DNA of 64,000 bases from Massilia sp. MS-15 (GCF_020176695.1 NZ_JAIWIA010000003.1:1-64000), one strand, 5' to 3'. Shown: positions 1 through 8,634, counted from the stretch's first letter. Numbers and translations are program-made. The notes: generated from the letters alone by a model not told the origin.

Positions 1-105
1 TTGCAATATGAGGCTTCATGGCCATTCCAGCTCAGGGCGGTCCGCGTGTGCACGGGACAGCCGGATTTGCGTTAAGGTACGGCTCCTCCGTTCTTTCCTG
101 CATCC

Positions 106-1224
106 ATGTTTTCCGTCGTCCTGAACATCGCTGGCACCCTGTTCCATCTGTACCTGGCCGCGCGCCTGCATTCGCTCGAGGCGGTGCGCGCGCGCGTATC
201 GCGGCGCGCCTGGTGGACCGGCGCCCTGCTGGTGTGGTTGCTGTATATCGCCGGGGTGCACATCGGCGACGCGGCGCTCGACTGGCGCTGGTGGCCCGGA
301 CAGTTCGCCTTGACCTGGCTGGGCATCAGCTTCGTCATGTCGCTCGGCCTGCTGGCGGCGGACCTGGCGGGCGGCTTCGGGTTCTGGTGGCGCGCCCATA
401 CGCAGACCCTGCGCACGCTTGGCGCCGGCGGCGGCGTGCTGCTGGCGGTCTTCGCCCTGTTCCAGGGCATGCGCGCGCCGGTGATCGTCGAGCATGAAGT
501 GCACCTGCGCGGGCTGCCGCAGGCGCTGGACGGCACCGTGATCGCGGCCGTGAGCGACATCCACCTCGGCGCCCAGCGCCGCTCCGCATGGCTGGCCGCG
601 CGCGTGGCGCAGATCAACGCGCTGGAACCGGCCGCGGTACTGCTGCTGGGCGACCAGGTCGAGGACGACCCGGTCGGCGCGCCCTGGCTCGCGCCGGCCC
701 TGCGCGGCCTGCGCGCGCCGCTCGGCGTGTGGGCGGTGACCGGCAACCACGAATTCTATGGCGAGGCCGAGACCACCGTGCGCGAGTTCGAGGCGGGCGG
801 CGTACGCTGGCTGCGCGACCGCCGGGTGGAGCTGGCCCCGGGCCTGACGCTGGCCGGGATCGAAGACGTCGGCCGCCGCATGCGCAGCGGCGGCGGCTAC
901 ACCGAGGGACTGGCGCGCACGCTTTCCACGGCCAGCCCGGGCGCGACGATCCTGTTGGCGCACATCCCCGCTCCCGCGCTCATCGACGCGGCGCGGGAGC
1001 GCGGGGTCGGCCTGATGCTGTCCGGGCACACGCACGGCGGCCAGATCTGGCCTTTCGGCTATGCGGTACAGCAGCGCTTCGCCCGCTATGCCGGCGCCTA
1101 CGAGGTGGGCGGCATGCGGCTGTACGTCACGCGCGGCGCCGGCAGCTGGGGGCCACGCATGCGCCTGTGGCGGCCGGGCGAGATCCTCAGGCTGACGCTA
1201 CGGGCGGCGCCGGCGGCGCTTTAG
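106..1224 (+). CDS. Membrane-anchored metallophosphoesterase (YkuE/YaeI type)
   Basis: This 372-residue protein has about four hydrophobic segments in its first 120 residues, followed by a calcineurin-like phosphoesterase domain. The family's metal-binding motifs are visible in order: SDIHLG (about 150), GDQVED (about 182), GNHEFY (about 213), a His in LLAHIP (about 286) and GHTHGGQIW (about 307). All expected metal ligands therefore seem present, and an active di-metal phosphoesterase is likely. Relatives act on lipid-linked phosphate substrates at the inner membrane, but the substrate here cannot be read from sequence. The gene converges on the GGDEF/EAL gene and their stop codons overlap by 3 bp (1221-1224), so no terminator separates them. 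The ATG at 106 begins a hydrophobic segment typical of the family. Family is confident, substrate unknown. Confidence 0.88.
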   Translation: MFSVVLNIAGTLFHLYLAARLHSLEAVRARVSRRAWWTGALLVWLLYIAGVHIGDAALDWRWWPGQFALTWLGISFVMSLGLLAADLAGGFGFWWRAHTQTLRTLGAGGGVLLAVFALFQGMRAPVIVEHEVHLRGLPQALDGTVIAAVSDIHLGAQRRSAWLAARVAQINALEPAAVLLLGDQVEDDPVGAPWLAPALRGLRAPLGVWAVTGNHEFYGEAETTVREFEAGGVRWLRDRRVELAPGLTLAGIEDVGRRMRSGGGYTEGLARTLSTASPGATILLAHIPAPALIDAARERGVGLMLSGHTHGGQIWPFGYAVQQRFARYAGAYEVGGMRLYVTRGAGSWGPRMRLWRPGEILRLTLRAAPAAL

Positions 1225-3665
1225 TCCGGCAGGCGGGCATCACGCGCCAGCAGGTCCTGCAGCGCGTCGCGCGACAGCGCGGGGCTGAAATAGTAGCCCT
1301 GCATCTGGTCGCAGTCGTGGGCACGCAGGAAGGCCAGCTGCTCGCGTGTTTCCACCCCCTCGGCGATGACCTGCAACTTGAGGTTGTGGCCGAGGGCGAT
1401 GATGGCGCGCGTGATCACCATGTGGCCGTCGTGGCCGACATCGCCCAGGAAGGAGCGGTCGATCTTGATGTAGTCGACCGGGAACGTCTGCAGGTGGCTC
1501 AGGCTCGAGTAGCCGGTGCCGAAATCGTCGATCGACAGGCGCACGCCCAGGGCCTTGAGCTGGGCCAGCGCGTCGCGCGCTTCGTTGGGCTGGTCCATGA
1601 GCTGGCTTTCGGTGACCTCGAGCTCCAGCCGGCGCGGGTCGACCCCGTGGCGGCGCAGGGTCTGGCCGAGGCGCTCGGCGAACTGGCGCTGACGTAGCTG
1701 GCGGGCGGACAGGTTGATGGCGATGACGAAGTCGTCCAGGCCGTGTGCCGCCATCGACTTGAGCGCCATGCAGGTCTCCTCGATCACCCATTCGCCCAGC
1801 GGCACGATCAGGCCGGTCTCCTCGGCCACCGGGATGAAGCGGTCGGGCGGGATGATGCCCTCGACCGGATGGCGCCAGCGCACCAGGGCTTCGGCGCCCA
1901 CCACCCGGCCGCTGCGCAGGTCGACCTTGGGCTGGTAGTCGAGTACCAGCTCGCGCTCGCGGATCGCGCGTCCGAGATTGGCCTCGAGCATCAGGTACGC
2001 GTGCACGATCTGGTTCAGCTCGGCGGAATGGAACTGGACATTGTTCTTGCCAATGGTCTTGGCGTGGTACATGGCGGCGTCGGCCGCGCGCATCATCTGC
2101 TCGGGACTGTCGCCATCGTCGGGAAACAGGGCGACGCCGATGCTGGCGCCGGGCAGGATTTCCTGCCCATCGACCCGCAGCGGCGCCATCACGGCCAGGC
2201 GGATGCGCTCGACCAGGTCGGCCAGCTGGGCACGGCTGGCCGGATCGCAGAGCAGCAGCACGAACTCGTCACCGCCCATGCGCGCCACCAGGTCGTCCTC
2301 GCGCATCCCGGCGCGCAGGCGCTGGGCCACTTCGCGCAGCACGGCGTCGCCGGCGTCGTGGCCGAAATGGTCGTTGATGTGCTTGAAATTGTCGAGGTCG
2401 AGGAAGGCCAGCGCCACCATCGTCCCCTTCAGCGCCGCGCCTTCCAGCGCCTGGCGCAGCCGCTCCTGCAGCAGGGTGCGGTTGGCCAGGCCGGTGAGCG
2501 GGTCGTGGTGGGCCAGGTGGTGCAGCCGGCGCTCGTAGTGGCGCGCCTCGGTGATGTCGCTGATGACCCCGACGAAGTGGCTGATCTCGCCGTCCAGGTT
2601 GACCACCGGGTCGATGCGCAGGTCGTTCCAGAAGATCTCGCCGTTCTTGCGCAGGTTGCGCAGCACGGCGCGCACGCTTTCCTTGCGCTTGAGCGCCATG
2701 CGGATGCGCTGGCGTTCGTCCTCGTCGCAGCCGTCAAGCCGCATGAAGCGCGGGTCGCGCCCCTTGATCTCGGCCAGCGTGTAGCCGGTAATGCGTTCGA
2801 AGGCCGGGTTGACGTATTCGATGCGGTGCTCGTGCTCCTCGCAGCGGGTGATGACGATGGCGTTCAGGCTTGAATAGATGGCGCGCTCGCGCACCCGCAA
2901 GCCATGCTCGGCCTGCTTGCGCATGCTGATGTCGAGCCCGGTGCCGAACACGACCGGCACGTTGCCCAGGCTGGTGCGGGCGCACTGGAACAGCAGGCTG
3001 GTGCGCCTGCCCTGCCTGCCGACCAGCTCGGCCTCGTGGGTGGAATAGCCGTGCTCGAATGCGCGCCGGATGTTGTCGACCACCACCTCATGGTCGCGCG
3101 CGTCGAAGAAGCCCTGGACGTTAGCGGTTGGCAGTTCGTCAGCCGGCATCTCGAGCGCTTCTTCGAGCAGGCGGTTCCACAGCAGCAGGTGGCCGCTCGG
3201 GTCGATCACGTAGAACACGCAAGGCAGGGCCTCGACGATGTCGGCCACCGGCAAGTCCTGGATCAGGGCGTAGCGCGCCGGAAACTGGCCGGGCCGGGGA
3301 ATGACGATGACGCTGAAGCTGCTGGCCGGACCGGGGTCGAGCGCGCGCGGCGCCACCATCACGCGCACCGGCAGGCGCCGGCCGTCGGCGCATTTCAGCA
3401 CGGCGTCGCTCTCGGCCTCGGCGCGTGCCGCCAGCTGGGGCAGCGGATCCGGCGGGTCGGCGAACTCGACGATGCGCAGCAGGGGCATGCCCTGGATCTC
3501 GGCCGCGCCATAGCCAGCCAGCTTCTCGCAAGCCTTGTTCCAGCTCGTCACGATGCCGGCGGCATCGACGACCAGCACGGCAAGAGGCATGGGTGACAGG
3601 TTCAAGATTTCTCCCGCGGCGCCCGGCCGCTTGCAGAACGCCGCGAGCGCGTAAATACGCAGCAT
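1221..3665 (-). CDS. PAS-PAS-PAS-GGDEF-EAL cyclic-di-GMP signalling protein
   Basis: The protein (about 814 residues) has three PAS-like sensor regions (roughly 15-110, 145-255 and 270-385). The last carries the FVGVISDITEAR-type PAC end. A diguanylate cyclase domain follows with an intact MGGDEF motif near 462, then a phosphodiesterase domain starting with GAEALVRWRHP near 591 and DDFGTGYSSL further on. Both catalytic signatures look intact, so it could make or degrade c-di-GMP. No transmembrane segment is evident, suggesting a cytosolic sensor, perhaps of redox or a ligand bound by a PAS domain. The start is uncertain: the ATG at 3665 is chosen, but an in-frame GTG at 3695 has a better purine-rich ribosome site. 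It is divergent from arfB, with promoters sharing about 100 bp. Confidence 0.9.
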   Translation of the reverse strand: MLRIYALAAFCKRPGAAGEILNLSPMPLAVLVVDAAGIVTSWNKACEKLAGYGAAEIQGMPLLRIVEFADPPDPLPQLAARAEAESDAVLKCADGRRLPVRVMVAPRALDPGPASSFSVIVIPRPGQFPARYALIQDLPVADIVEALPCVFYVIDPSGHLLLWNRLLEEALEMPADELPTANVQGFFDARDHEVVVDNIRRAFEHGYSTHEAELVGRQGRRTSLLFQCARTSLGNVPVVFGTGLDISMRKQAEHGLRVRERAIYSSLNAIVITRCEEHEHRIEYVNPAFERITGYTLAEIKGRDPRFMRLDGCDEDERQRIRMALKRKESVRAVLRNLRKNGEIFWNDLRIDPVVNLDGEISHFVGVISDITEARHYERRLHHLAHHDPLTGLANRTLLQERLRQALEGAALKGTMVALAFLDLDNFKHINDHFGHDAGDAVLREVAQRLRAGMREDDLVARMGGDEFVLLLCDPASRAQLADLVERIRLAVMAPLRVDGQEILPGASIGVALFPDDGDSPEQMMRAADAAMYHAKTIGKNNVQFHSAELNQIVHAYLMLEANLGRAIRERELVLDYQPKVDLRSGRVVGAEALVRWRHPVEGIIPPDRFIPVAEETGLIVPLGEWVIEETCMALKSMAAHGLDDFVIAINLSARQLRQRQFAERLGQTLRRHGVDPRRLELEVTESQLMDQPNEARDALAQLKALGVRLSIDDFGTGYSSLSHLQTFPVDYIKIDRSFLGDVGHDGHMVITRAIIALGHNLKLQVIAEGVETREQLAFLRAHDCDQMQGYYFSPALSRDALQDLLARDARLPD

Positions 3666-3768
3666 GATAGCGCAGCGGCCAGTACCGGGACGCACGCCTG
3701 CCTGGCCGGCGTGCGCCGCAGAGGCTTACAATGCAGTCCTGGCCGCCTGGCCAGGCAGGGGAGCGGCA

Positions 3769-4164
3769 ATGGTGGTCATCGATCCGGGAGAAGTCGAGTT
3801 CAGCGCGATCCGGGCGCAGGGTCCGGGCGGGCAGAACGTCAACAAGGTGTCGTGCGCGGTGCACGCGCGCTTCGACGTGGCCGCTTCCTCGCTGCCGGCG
3901 GCGGTCAAGGAACGCCTGCTGGCGCTGCGCGACGCCCGCATCACGCGCGAAGGCGTGATCGTGCTCAAGGCCCAGGGCTCGCGCAGCCTGGAACAGAACC
4001 GGCTGGACGCCCTGCAGCGCCTGCAGGCGCTGGTCGACCAGGCCGCCACGGTGCCGCTGGCGCGCCGCCCGACCCGCCCCACGCGCGGCTCGCAGCTGCG
4101 CCGGCTGGATGGCAAGGCCCGCAGCGGGCGGGTCAAGGCCCTGCGCGGCAAGGTCCTCGACTAA
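3769..4164 (+). CDS. arfB: Alternative ribosome-rescue factor ArfB (peptidyl-tRNA hydrolase)
   Basis: This short release-factor-like protein (131 residues; E. coli ArfB has 140) releases peptides from ribosomes stalled on truncated mRNA. The catalytic GGQ lies in QGPGGQNVNK at about residues 18-27. The C-terminus is a basic tail (from about GSQLRRLDGKARSGRVK on), which in this family enters the empty mRNA channel. The start is set at 3769 because an AGGGGAG ribosome site sits a few bases upstream and the protein then begins MVVIDPGEVEFSAIRAQGPGG, the usual family beginning. An in-frame start at 3664 would add a non-conserved extension. A TACAAT at 3727-3732 may be its -10 element. It converges on imuB with a 33-bp gap. 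Confidence 0.95.
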   Translation: MVVIDPGEVEFSAIRAQGPGGQNVNKVSCAVHARFDVAASSLPAAVKERLLALRDARITREGVIVLKAQGSRSLEQNRLDALQRLQALVDQAATVPLARRPTRPTRGSQLRRLDGKARSGRVKALRGKVLD

Positions 4165-4197
4165 GGCCGACCGAACCAGGACGGCCGCGCCACCGGC

Positions 4198-5769
4198 TCA
4201 GCCGAACAGGCCGTGCAGGTACCAGCGCGGCTCGGCGTCCTCGCCAGCGCCGACGATGCGTTCGCGGTAGATCCAGTACAGCGCGTGGTCCTGCCCTTCG
4301 GCGATGAAGTAGTCGCGGGTCTGGGTCTCGCTCCACCAGCCGGCTTCGATGCGCTCGGGCGTGGAGGCCACCCGCAGCGGCGAACCATAGAAGGGCCGGT
4401 GGTTGCGCATCAGCAGCGCGATCGGCTTGGCCAGCAGCCAGCTCGGACGCGGCAGGCTGGCCAGGTCCGGCGGCAGGCGGGCCTGGCTGCGCGCGCCCTG
4501 CCCTGCCGCGCGCAGTTCCTGCACCGGCACCCATTCGTTGGCGACCTCGGGCCGGTAGTCGGCCTGCGGCAGGGCCTGCAGCACGTTTTCCGGCCCCAGC
4601 CGCGCCACCAGCAGCTCGAGCATGCGCATGCGGTCTTCCTCGCTGCCGCCGGGCTCGGGGAACAGCGAGGCGGTCGGCGGCGCCATCGGCCGCAGCTGCC
4701 GCGCTTCCAGGCCGAGCCCGATCACCGGCGCCGGCAAGGCCTGGCGCGCCAGCCTTTCCTTCAGGAGGCGCACCAGGTGCTCGTCGCGCCAGCCGGGCTC
4801 GGCCAGGGCAATCTCGAGCGCGGTCGGCGCCATCGCCACCCGTCCGCGCTCGTGCTCCATCAGCAGCGTGATGCGCTCCACCGCCAGCTGGCGCGCGCAC
4901 AGCCAGCCGGTCAGCTGCAGCACCAGGTGGTGGGCGCCGGCCAGCAGCAGCTCGGCCTGCTCGATGCGGTCGAACAGTTCCAGCCGGGCGCGGAAACTGT
5001 CGGGCGCGACCACCCAGTCGAACAGTTCGGGCTGCAGGCCGTGGGCGGCGTCGAGCATGTCGAGCAGCGCGCGCCCGCAACGCCGCTGCAGGCCCGGGCG
5101 CGGCAGGCGCCGCAGTTCGCCCAGGCGCTCGCAGCCGATGCCTTCGAACCAGGCCAGATACGGCCGCGCCGGCGGCAACAGCGCCACCGGCAGGCGCGCC
5201 AGGTGGCGCTCGAGCGAGGCCATGCGCAGCGCGCGCAGGGAGCGGCGGGGACGGCCGCTCCGTCCGCCCTGCGCCCCATCATGGGACCAGCCTGGTGAGC
5301 CGGCGCGCGCCAGCAGCCAGGCGCCGCGCGCCGTCGGCGCGCAGCTGATGGCGGCGCTGAAGCCGAGCGTGCGCAGGCTGGCGCGCACCCGTGCGCACAG
5401 GGCGCGGATGCCGCCGAACAGGCGCAGGCTGGCGCCAATGTCGAGTAGTAGCGTCGCTTCTTCCTGCTGCGCGACCTGGGGCGTGAATTGCAGCATCGCC
5501 AGCGCGACCGCATCGAGCGCCTCGGCTTCACGCGCCGGGCTGCGCTCGTGCAGGCGCGCCCCGGGCATCAGCATCAGCACGCCGCCACGCCGCATGCCGG
5601 GACGGATCCCGGCGGCGCGCGCCGCCGGCGACATCGCCAGCACGCGCTCCTGCTCCAGCACGACGCTGCCGGGGGCGGTGCGTTCCCCGCCGGACGCGTC
5701 ACTGAGCCAGCTGGGGCTGAAGACGTCGAGTGCCAGCTGGGGCAGGTGCAGGCCGATCCACAAACGCAT
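4198..5769 (-). CDS. imuB: ImuB, Y-family polymerase-like mutagenesis protein
   Basis: At 523 residues it matches ImuB, the catalytically inactive Y-family polymerase relative that links ImuA and the DnaE2 polymerase to the beta clamp during SOS mutagenesis. The N-terminus (MRLWIGLHLPQLALDVF) has the Y-family fold start but lacks the Asp metal ligand found in DinB. The middle has the fingers/palm-like region and a ELFDRIEQAELL stretch. The C-terminus ends WYLHGLFG, typical of ImuB. The gene begins inside imuA (71-bp overlap), so the two are co-translated. No dnaE2 follows: arfB lies convergently 33 bp downstream. A larger open frame to 6396 exists but its N-terminal part is an out-of-frame reading of imuA. 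Confidence 0.93.
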   Translation of the reverse strand: MRLWIGLHLPQLALDVFSPSWLSDASGGERTAPGSVVLEQERVLAMSPAARAAGIRPGMRRGGVLMLMPGARLHERSPAREAEALDAVALAMLQFTPQVAQQEEATLLLDIGASLRLFGGIRALCARVRASLRTLGFSAAISCAPTARGAWLLARAGSPGWSHDGAQGGRSGRPRRSLRALRMASLERHLARLPVALLPPARPYLAWFEGIGCERLGELRRLPRPGLQRRCGRALLDMLDAAHGLQPELFDWVVAPDSFRARLELFDRIEQAELLLAGAHHLVLQLTGWLCARQLAVERITLLMEHERGRVAMAPTALEIALAEPGWRDEHLVRLLKERLARQALPAPVIGLGLEARQLRPMAPPTASLFPEPGGSEEDRMRMLELLVARLGPENVLQALPQADYRPEVANEWVPVQELRAAGQGARSQARLPPDLASLPRPSWLLAKPIALLMRNHRPFYGSPLRVASTPERIEAGWWSETQTRDYFIAEGQDHALYWIYRERIVGAGEDAEPRWYLHGLFG

Positions 5770-6433
5770 GTCGTTGCAAGAGAGAAGAAGTAAGGGGCAG
5801 GCCAAGCGGCAGGAACAGGGGCGCCTCGCGCCGCGGGCCGCGGCGCTTGAGGAAATCGATGTGCAAACCGCCCGCCGCCGGGCGCAGCGCCAGGCGCAGC
5901 GGGGCCGGCGAGGCGTCTTGCGCCGCGGCCAGCGGACGCAGCATGAAGAACAGGGTTTCGCCGCCCTGGGCCGCCAGGTGCAGGCGGCGCAGGCTTTCGC
6001 CGCGCGCATGGCAGGCCCAGAACAGCAGTGCGCCGCAGCTGCCGCTGCGCAGCACCTGCTCGGCCGCCCACAGCGCGTCGGCGCCACGTTCGGTGCGCAG
6101 CCACAGCAGCTGCGAAGGCGGCAGTCCCAGCGCGGCCAGCGCCAGGGCCTGGGGCGGATGGGGTGGCTGCAGCAGGACGATGCGGCGCGCGGCGCAGGCT
6201 TGCAGCGCCGGACGCAGCAGGCGCATCTCGCCGATGCCGGGCTGCTGCTGCAGGAGCTCGACCAGGCTGCCGACCGGCCAGCCGCCGCCCGGCAGCTGGG
6301 ACGAGAGCGGCGCATGGCCGGTATCGACGCAGCGCGTGCCGGCGCGCGCCAGCTGCGAAGCGCGCCATAGCGAAGGGTGCAGGGCCTCCGGCGCAACAGG
6401 GGCGCAGGCCCCCGCGTTGGATGAGAGGTTCAT
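5699..6433 (-). CDS. imuA: ImuA, RecA/SulA-like mutagenesis accessory protein
   Basis: The 244-residue product resembles the RecA-like ImuA (SulA-related) proteins of imuA-imuB cassettes. It has LWRASQLARAG near the start, a GGGWPVGSLVELL segment where RecA-like proteins carry their nucleotide loop, and GIGEMRLLRPAL after it. The classical Walker A Lys is not obvious, in line with the family's divergence from RecA. It is proposed to interact with ImuB and RecA in translesion synthesis. The start at 6433 (MNLSSNAG) is preferred over upstream in-frame starts because it leaves the LexA operator at 6451-6470 outside the coding region. It is first in an imuA-imuB operon and SOS-induced by inference from that operator. 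Confidence 0.88.
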   Translation of the reverse strand: MNLSSNAGACAPVAPEALHPSLWRASQLARAGTRCVDTGHAPLSSQLPGGGWPVGSLVELLQQQPGIGEMRLLRPALQACAARRIVLLQPPHPPQALALAALGLPPSQLLWLRTERGADALWAAEQVLRSGSCGALLFWACHARGESLRRLHLAAQGGETLFFMLRPLAAAQDASPAPLRLALRPAAGGLHIDFLKRRGPRREAPLFLPLGLPLTSSLLQRHAFVDRPAPAPAGTRRLQPQLAQ

Positions 6434-6450
6434 GGGAGTTGGCAAACAAA

Positions 6451-6470
6451 TACTGTATAAACATACAGTA
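6451..6470 (-). promoter_or_regulatory. LexA operator (SOS box) of imuA-imuB
   Basis: TACTGTATAAACATACAGTA contains CTG-N10-CAG with the expected A/T-rich centre and matches the E. coli-type SOS box nearly perfectly, including the flanking TA pairs. It lies 17 bp upstream of the imuA start codon. On the minus strand a TTGCCA (-35-like) is followed after 17 bp by TACTGT, which would make the operator overlap the -10 element, an ordinary repressor position. Confidence 0.93.
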
Positions 6471-6511
6471 CTCGCTGGGCCGTGATTTGGCAAGATGTAT
6501 TCATTCTGGAC

Positions 6512-6533
6512 ATACCAGTCAGGGCACTGGTAT
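6512..6533. promoter_or_regulatory. Palindromic operator-like site between imuA and the antiporter gene
   Basis: ATACCAGT and ACTGGTAT form perfect 8-bp inverted arms around a 6-bp spacer (CAGGGC). A consensus -35 hexamer TTGACA (6533-6538) touches the right arm and points towards the antiporter gene, so a repressor or activator bound here could control it. No regulator is identified and no good -10 element was found. Confidence 0.4.
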
Positions 6534-6663
6534 TGACAGAAGCTAAAGCTGCCGCAATGCAGAAGCATGCGGGCCGCGCTGGCAAATCGTGGAATAATGC
6601 TGGCTCTTCAATTTTTATCCAGCCAATGCACAACCTGTCTCCCGCACGCCACGGAGTCCGCCT

Positions 6664-7902
6664 GTGACGACGCTCCAGCTCACCGGCGCCATCCTGTTCG
6701 CGATCGCCCTCGTCCATACTTTCTCCACCAAGCTGTTCCATACGCTCGCGCGGCGCCATCCGCGCCATGCAGGGCTGTTCCACCTGCTGGGCGAGGTCGA
6801 AGTCGTGTTCGGCTTCTGGGCCTTCGTGCTGATCCTGGCCATGGCCCTGCTGGCCGGCGGCAGCGAGGCCGTCGCCTATGCCGAATCGCGCCAGTACACC
6901 GAGCCCCTGTTCGTGTTCGTGGTGATGGTGATCGCGGCCTCGCAGCCGGTGCTCGACGCCGTGCGCGACCTGCTGGCCCTGATCGCGCGGCTGGCGCCGG
7001 TGCGCACCGAGGTCGCCCTGTGCTGGCTCGGCCTGGCCCTGGTGCCGCTCGCCGGCTCCCTGATCACCGAACCGGCCGCGATGACCCTGGCCGCCCTGAT
7101 GCTGGCGCCGCAGGTGTTCCGCCCCGGCGTGCCCGAATGGCTCAAGTACGGCGCGCTCGGCGTCCTGTTCGTCAACGTCTCGATCGGCGGCACCCTCACC
7201 TCCTATGCCGCGCCGCCGGTGCTGATGGTGGCCGGCACCTGGGGCTGGGACAGCGCCTTCATGGCCTCCACCTTCGGCTGGCGCGCCGCGCTGGCGGTGC
7301 TGTGCAATGCCACCGTGGTCACCCTGCTGCTGCGCCGCCACCTCGCTCCCGGCAATATGGTGCAGGACGTGCGCATGCCCCGCATCGTGTCCGCCGTCCA
7401 CCTGCTGCTCCTGGCCGGGGTGGTGCTGGCGGCCCACCATCCGGTGCTGTTCATCGGCCTGTTCCTGTTCTTCCTCGGGTATACCCAGGCCTATCCGAAG
7501 CACCAGTCGCCGCTGATCCTGAAGGAAGGCCTGCTGGTCGGCTTCTTCCTGGCCGGGCTGGTGGTGCTGGGCGGCATGCAGCAGTGGTGGCTGCAGCCGC
7601 TGGTGTCGAGCCTGGAGCCGACCGCGCTGTTCTTCGGCGCGCTGGCCCTGACGGCAATCACCGATAATGCGGCCTTGACCTACCTTGGTTCGCTGATCGA
7701 GGGGCTGTCCGACCATGCCAAGTACATGCTGGTGGCCGGCGCGGTCGGCGGCGGCGGGCTGACCGTCATCGCCAACGCACCGAATCCGGCCGGCGCCGCC
7801 CTGCTGCGCGAAGGTTTCGAGGACGGCTCGATCGGCATGGGCGGGCTGTTCCTGGGGGCGTTGGGGCCGACCTGCGTGGCGGCGGCGCTGTTCCTGGTGT
7901 GA
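6664..7902 (+). CDS. Putative Na+/H+ antiporter-like membrane protein
   Basis: The 412-residue protein is almost entirely hydrophobic, with about ten to twelve membrane spans, and resembles the putative Na+/H+ antiporter family formerly grouped as DUF1504. Recognisable stretches are GSLITEPAAMTLAALML, SIGGTLTSYAAPPVLMVA, LTAITDNAALTYLGSLI and GGGGLTVIANAPNPAG. These repeated polar motifs in the membrane (EPAAMT, TDNAALTY) resemble the ion-site signatures of ion-transporter superfamily carriers. The start is GTG at 6664, with GGAG seven bases upstream. Substrate is unproven; Na+ or another cation/anion is possible. It is followed closely by the HepT-like gene. The operator-like palindrome upstream may regulate it. 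Confidence 0.8.
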   Translation: MTTLQLTGAILFAIALVHTFSTKLFHTLARRHPRHAGLFHLLGEVEVVFGFWAFVLILAMALLAGGSEAVAYAESRQYTEPLFVFVVMVIAASQPVLDAVRDLLALIARLAPVRTEVALCWLGLALVPLAGSLITEPAAMTLAALMLAPQVFRPGVPEWLKYGALGVLFVNVSIGGTLTSYAAPPVLMVAGTWGWDSAFMASTFGWRAALAVLCNATVVTLLLRRHLAPGNMVQDVRMPRIVSAVHLLLLAGVVLAAHHPVLFIGLFLFFLGYTQAYPKHQSPLILKEGLLVGFFLAGLVVLGGMQQWWLQPLVSSLEPTALFFGALALTAITDNAALTYLGSLIEGLSDHAKYMLVAGAVGGGGLTVIANAPNPAGAALLREGFEDGSIGMGGLFLGALGPTCVAAALFLV

Positions 7903-7938
7903 TCCACCCGCGGCGGGTGCGGGCAAATGGAGGATGCG

Positions 7939-8385
7939 ATGGACGAGGCGATGACGGATGACATCCTGGTGCACAAGAGTGGCACCATCGCGCGCTGCTG
8001 CCGGCGCGCGCGCGAGGAGTACGAGAAGGATCCGACCACGTTTTCCAGCGACCTCACGCGCCAGGACGCCGCTACCCTGAACGTGATCCGCGCCTGGGAA
8101 GCGGCGATCGAGATGGGCGACTACGTGATCGGCAACGCCCGTCTCGGCCTGCCGCAGGACGAGCGCGAAGTCATCAGCCTGCTGGCCGAGCATGGCTGGA
8201 TCGCACCCACCCTGGCCGAAGACCTCAAGCGTACCGGCGAATTCTGCCGCGCCGAATGGGACTACCAGCAGGCGCCGCTACCGGCCCTGGTAACCATCCT
8301 CAAGCGCGGACTGGACGATTTCACCCTGTATGCCCAGGCCCTCGTCACGGGGGACCGGATCAACACCCCAAACGCGAATTTGTAA
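7939..8385 (+). CDS. HepT-like (DUF86) protein with lost RNase motif
   Basis: This 148-residue protein aligns by eye with HepT toxins: MTDDILVHKSGTIARCCRRAREEY at the start, DLTRQDAATLNVIRA, GLPQDEREVISLLAEHGWI and a final LDDFTLYA helix. HepT RNases carry an R-x4-H-x-Y motif. Here the same place reads FCRAEWDY, so Arg is Phe and His is Trp, and only Tyr remains. The RNase activity is therefore probably absent. No MntA-type minimal nucleotidyltransferase partner is adjacent on either side, so it is an orphan. The ATG at 7939 is chosen because GGAGG lies five bases upstream; starts at 7927 and 7951 are possible. It may be a domesticated or structural relic. Confidence 0.72.
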   Translation: MDEAMTDDILVHKSGTIARCCRRAREEYEKDPTTFSSDLTRQDAATLNVIRAWEAAIEMGDYVIGNARLGLPQDEREVISLLAEHGWIAPTLAEDLKRTGEFCRAEWDYQQAPLPALVTILKRGLDDFTLYAQALVTGDRINTPNANL

Positions 8386-8472
8386 ATATTCGTTTCAGTT
8401 TGATGCCGGCGCTTGAAAGTTCCAGGCCTCACCGTAATGTGATCCATAACTGGGATCGACACGGTGGGCATC

Positions 8473-8634
8473 ATGAATACCATCCGAGCAACATCTGCAA
8501 GGCATGGCGTCAAGCGCCGAACGCTACCCCCGCCACGCAAGCCGCGTTGTGCCTTCTATCCCCTGCTGGGCATTTGCCTGGTCGTCCTGACTGCCGTGCT
8601 GGCCTACGGCGCCGTGTATCTCCTGCTGCGCTGA
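8473..8634 (+). CDS. Small single-span membrane protein
   Basis: A 53-codon open frame begins MNTIRATSARHGVKRR and ends with one strongly hydrophobic segment (YPLLGICLVVLTAVLAYGAVYLLL) and an Arg. The positively charged N-terminal half predicts an inside-out single span. The ribosome site is weak (GGTGG about six bases upstream). It lies between the HepT-like gene and the convergent cytochrome operon. No family recognised; it could be a chance frame. Confidence 0.42.
   Translation: MNTIRATSARHGVKRRTLPPPRKPRCAFYPLLGICLVVLTAVLAYGAVYLLLR

Noticed and set aside
1743..2873. Plus-strand frames opposite the GGDEF/EAL gene
   Set aside because: They are shadows of the intact signalling gene and show no domain.
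5770..6396. N-terminal extension of imuB giving a 732-residue protein
   Set aside because: The extra residues are an out-of-frame reading through imuA; the true ImuB start MRLWIGLHL at 5769 matches the family.
6430..8193. Minus-strand frame of 587 codons opposite the antiporter gene
   Set aside because: Its composition is His/Gln/Arg-rich low-complexity, typical of an antisense shadow, and the plus strand has a clear membrane protein.
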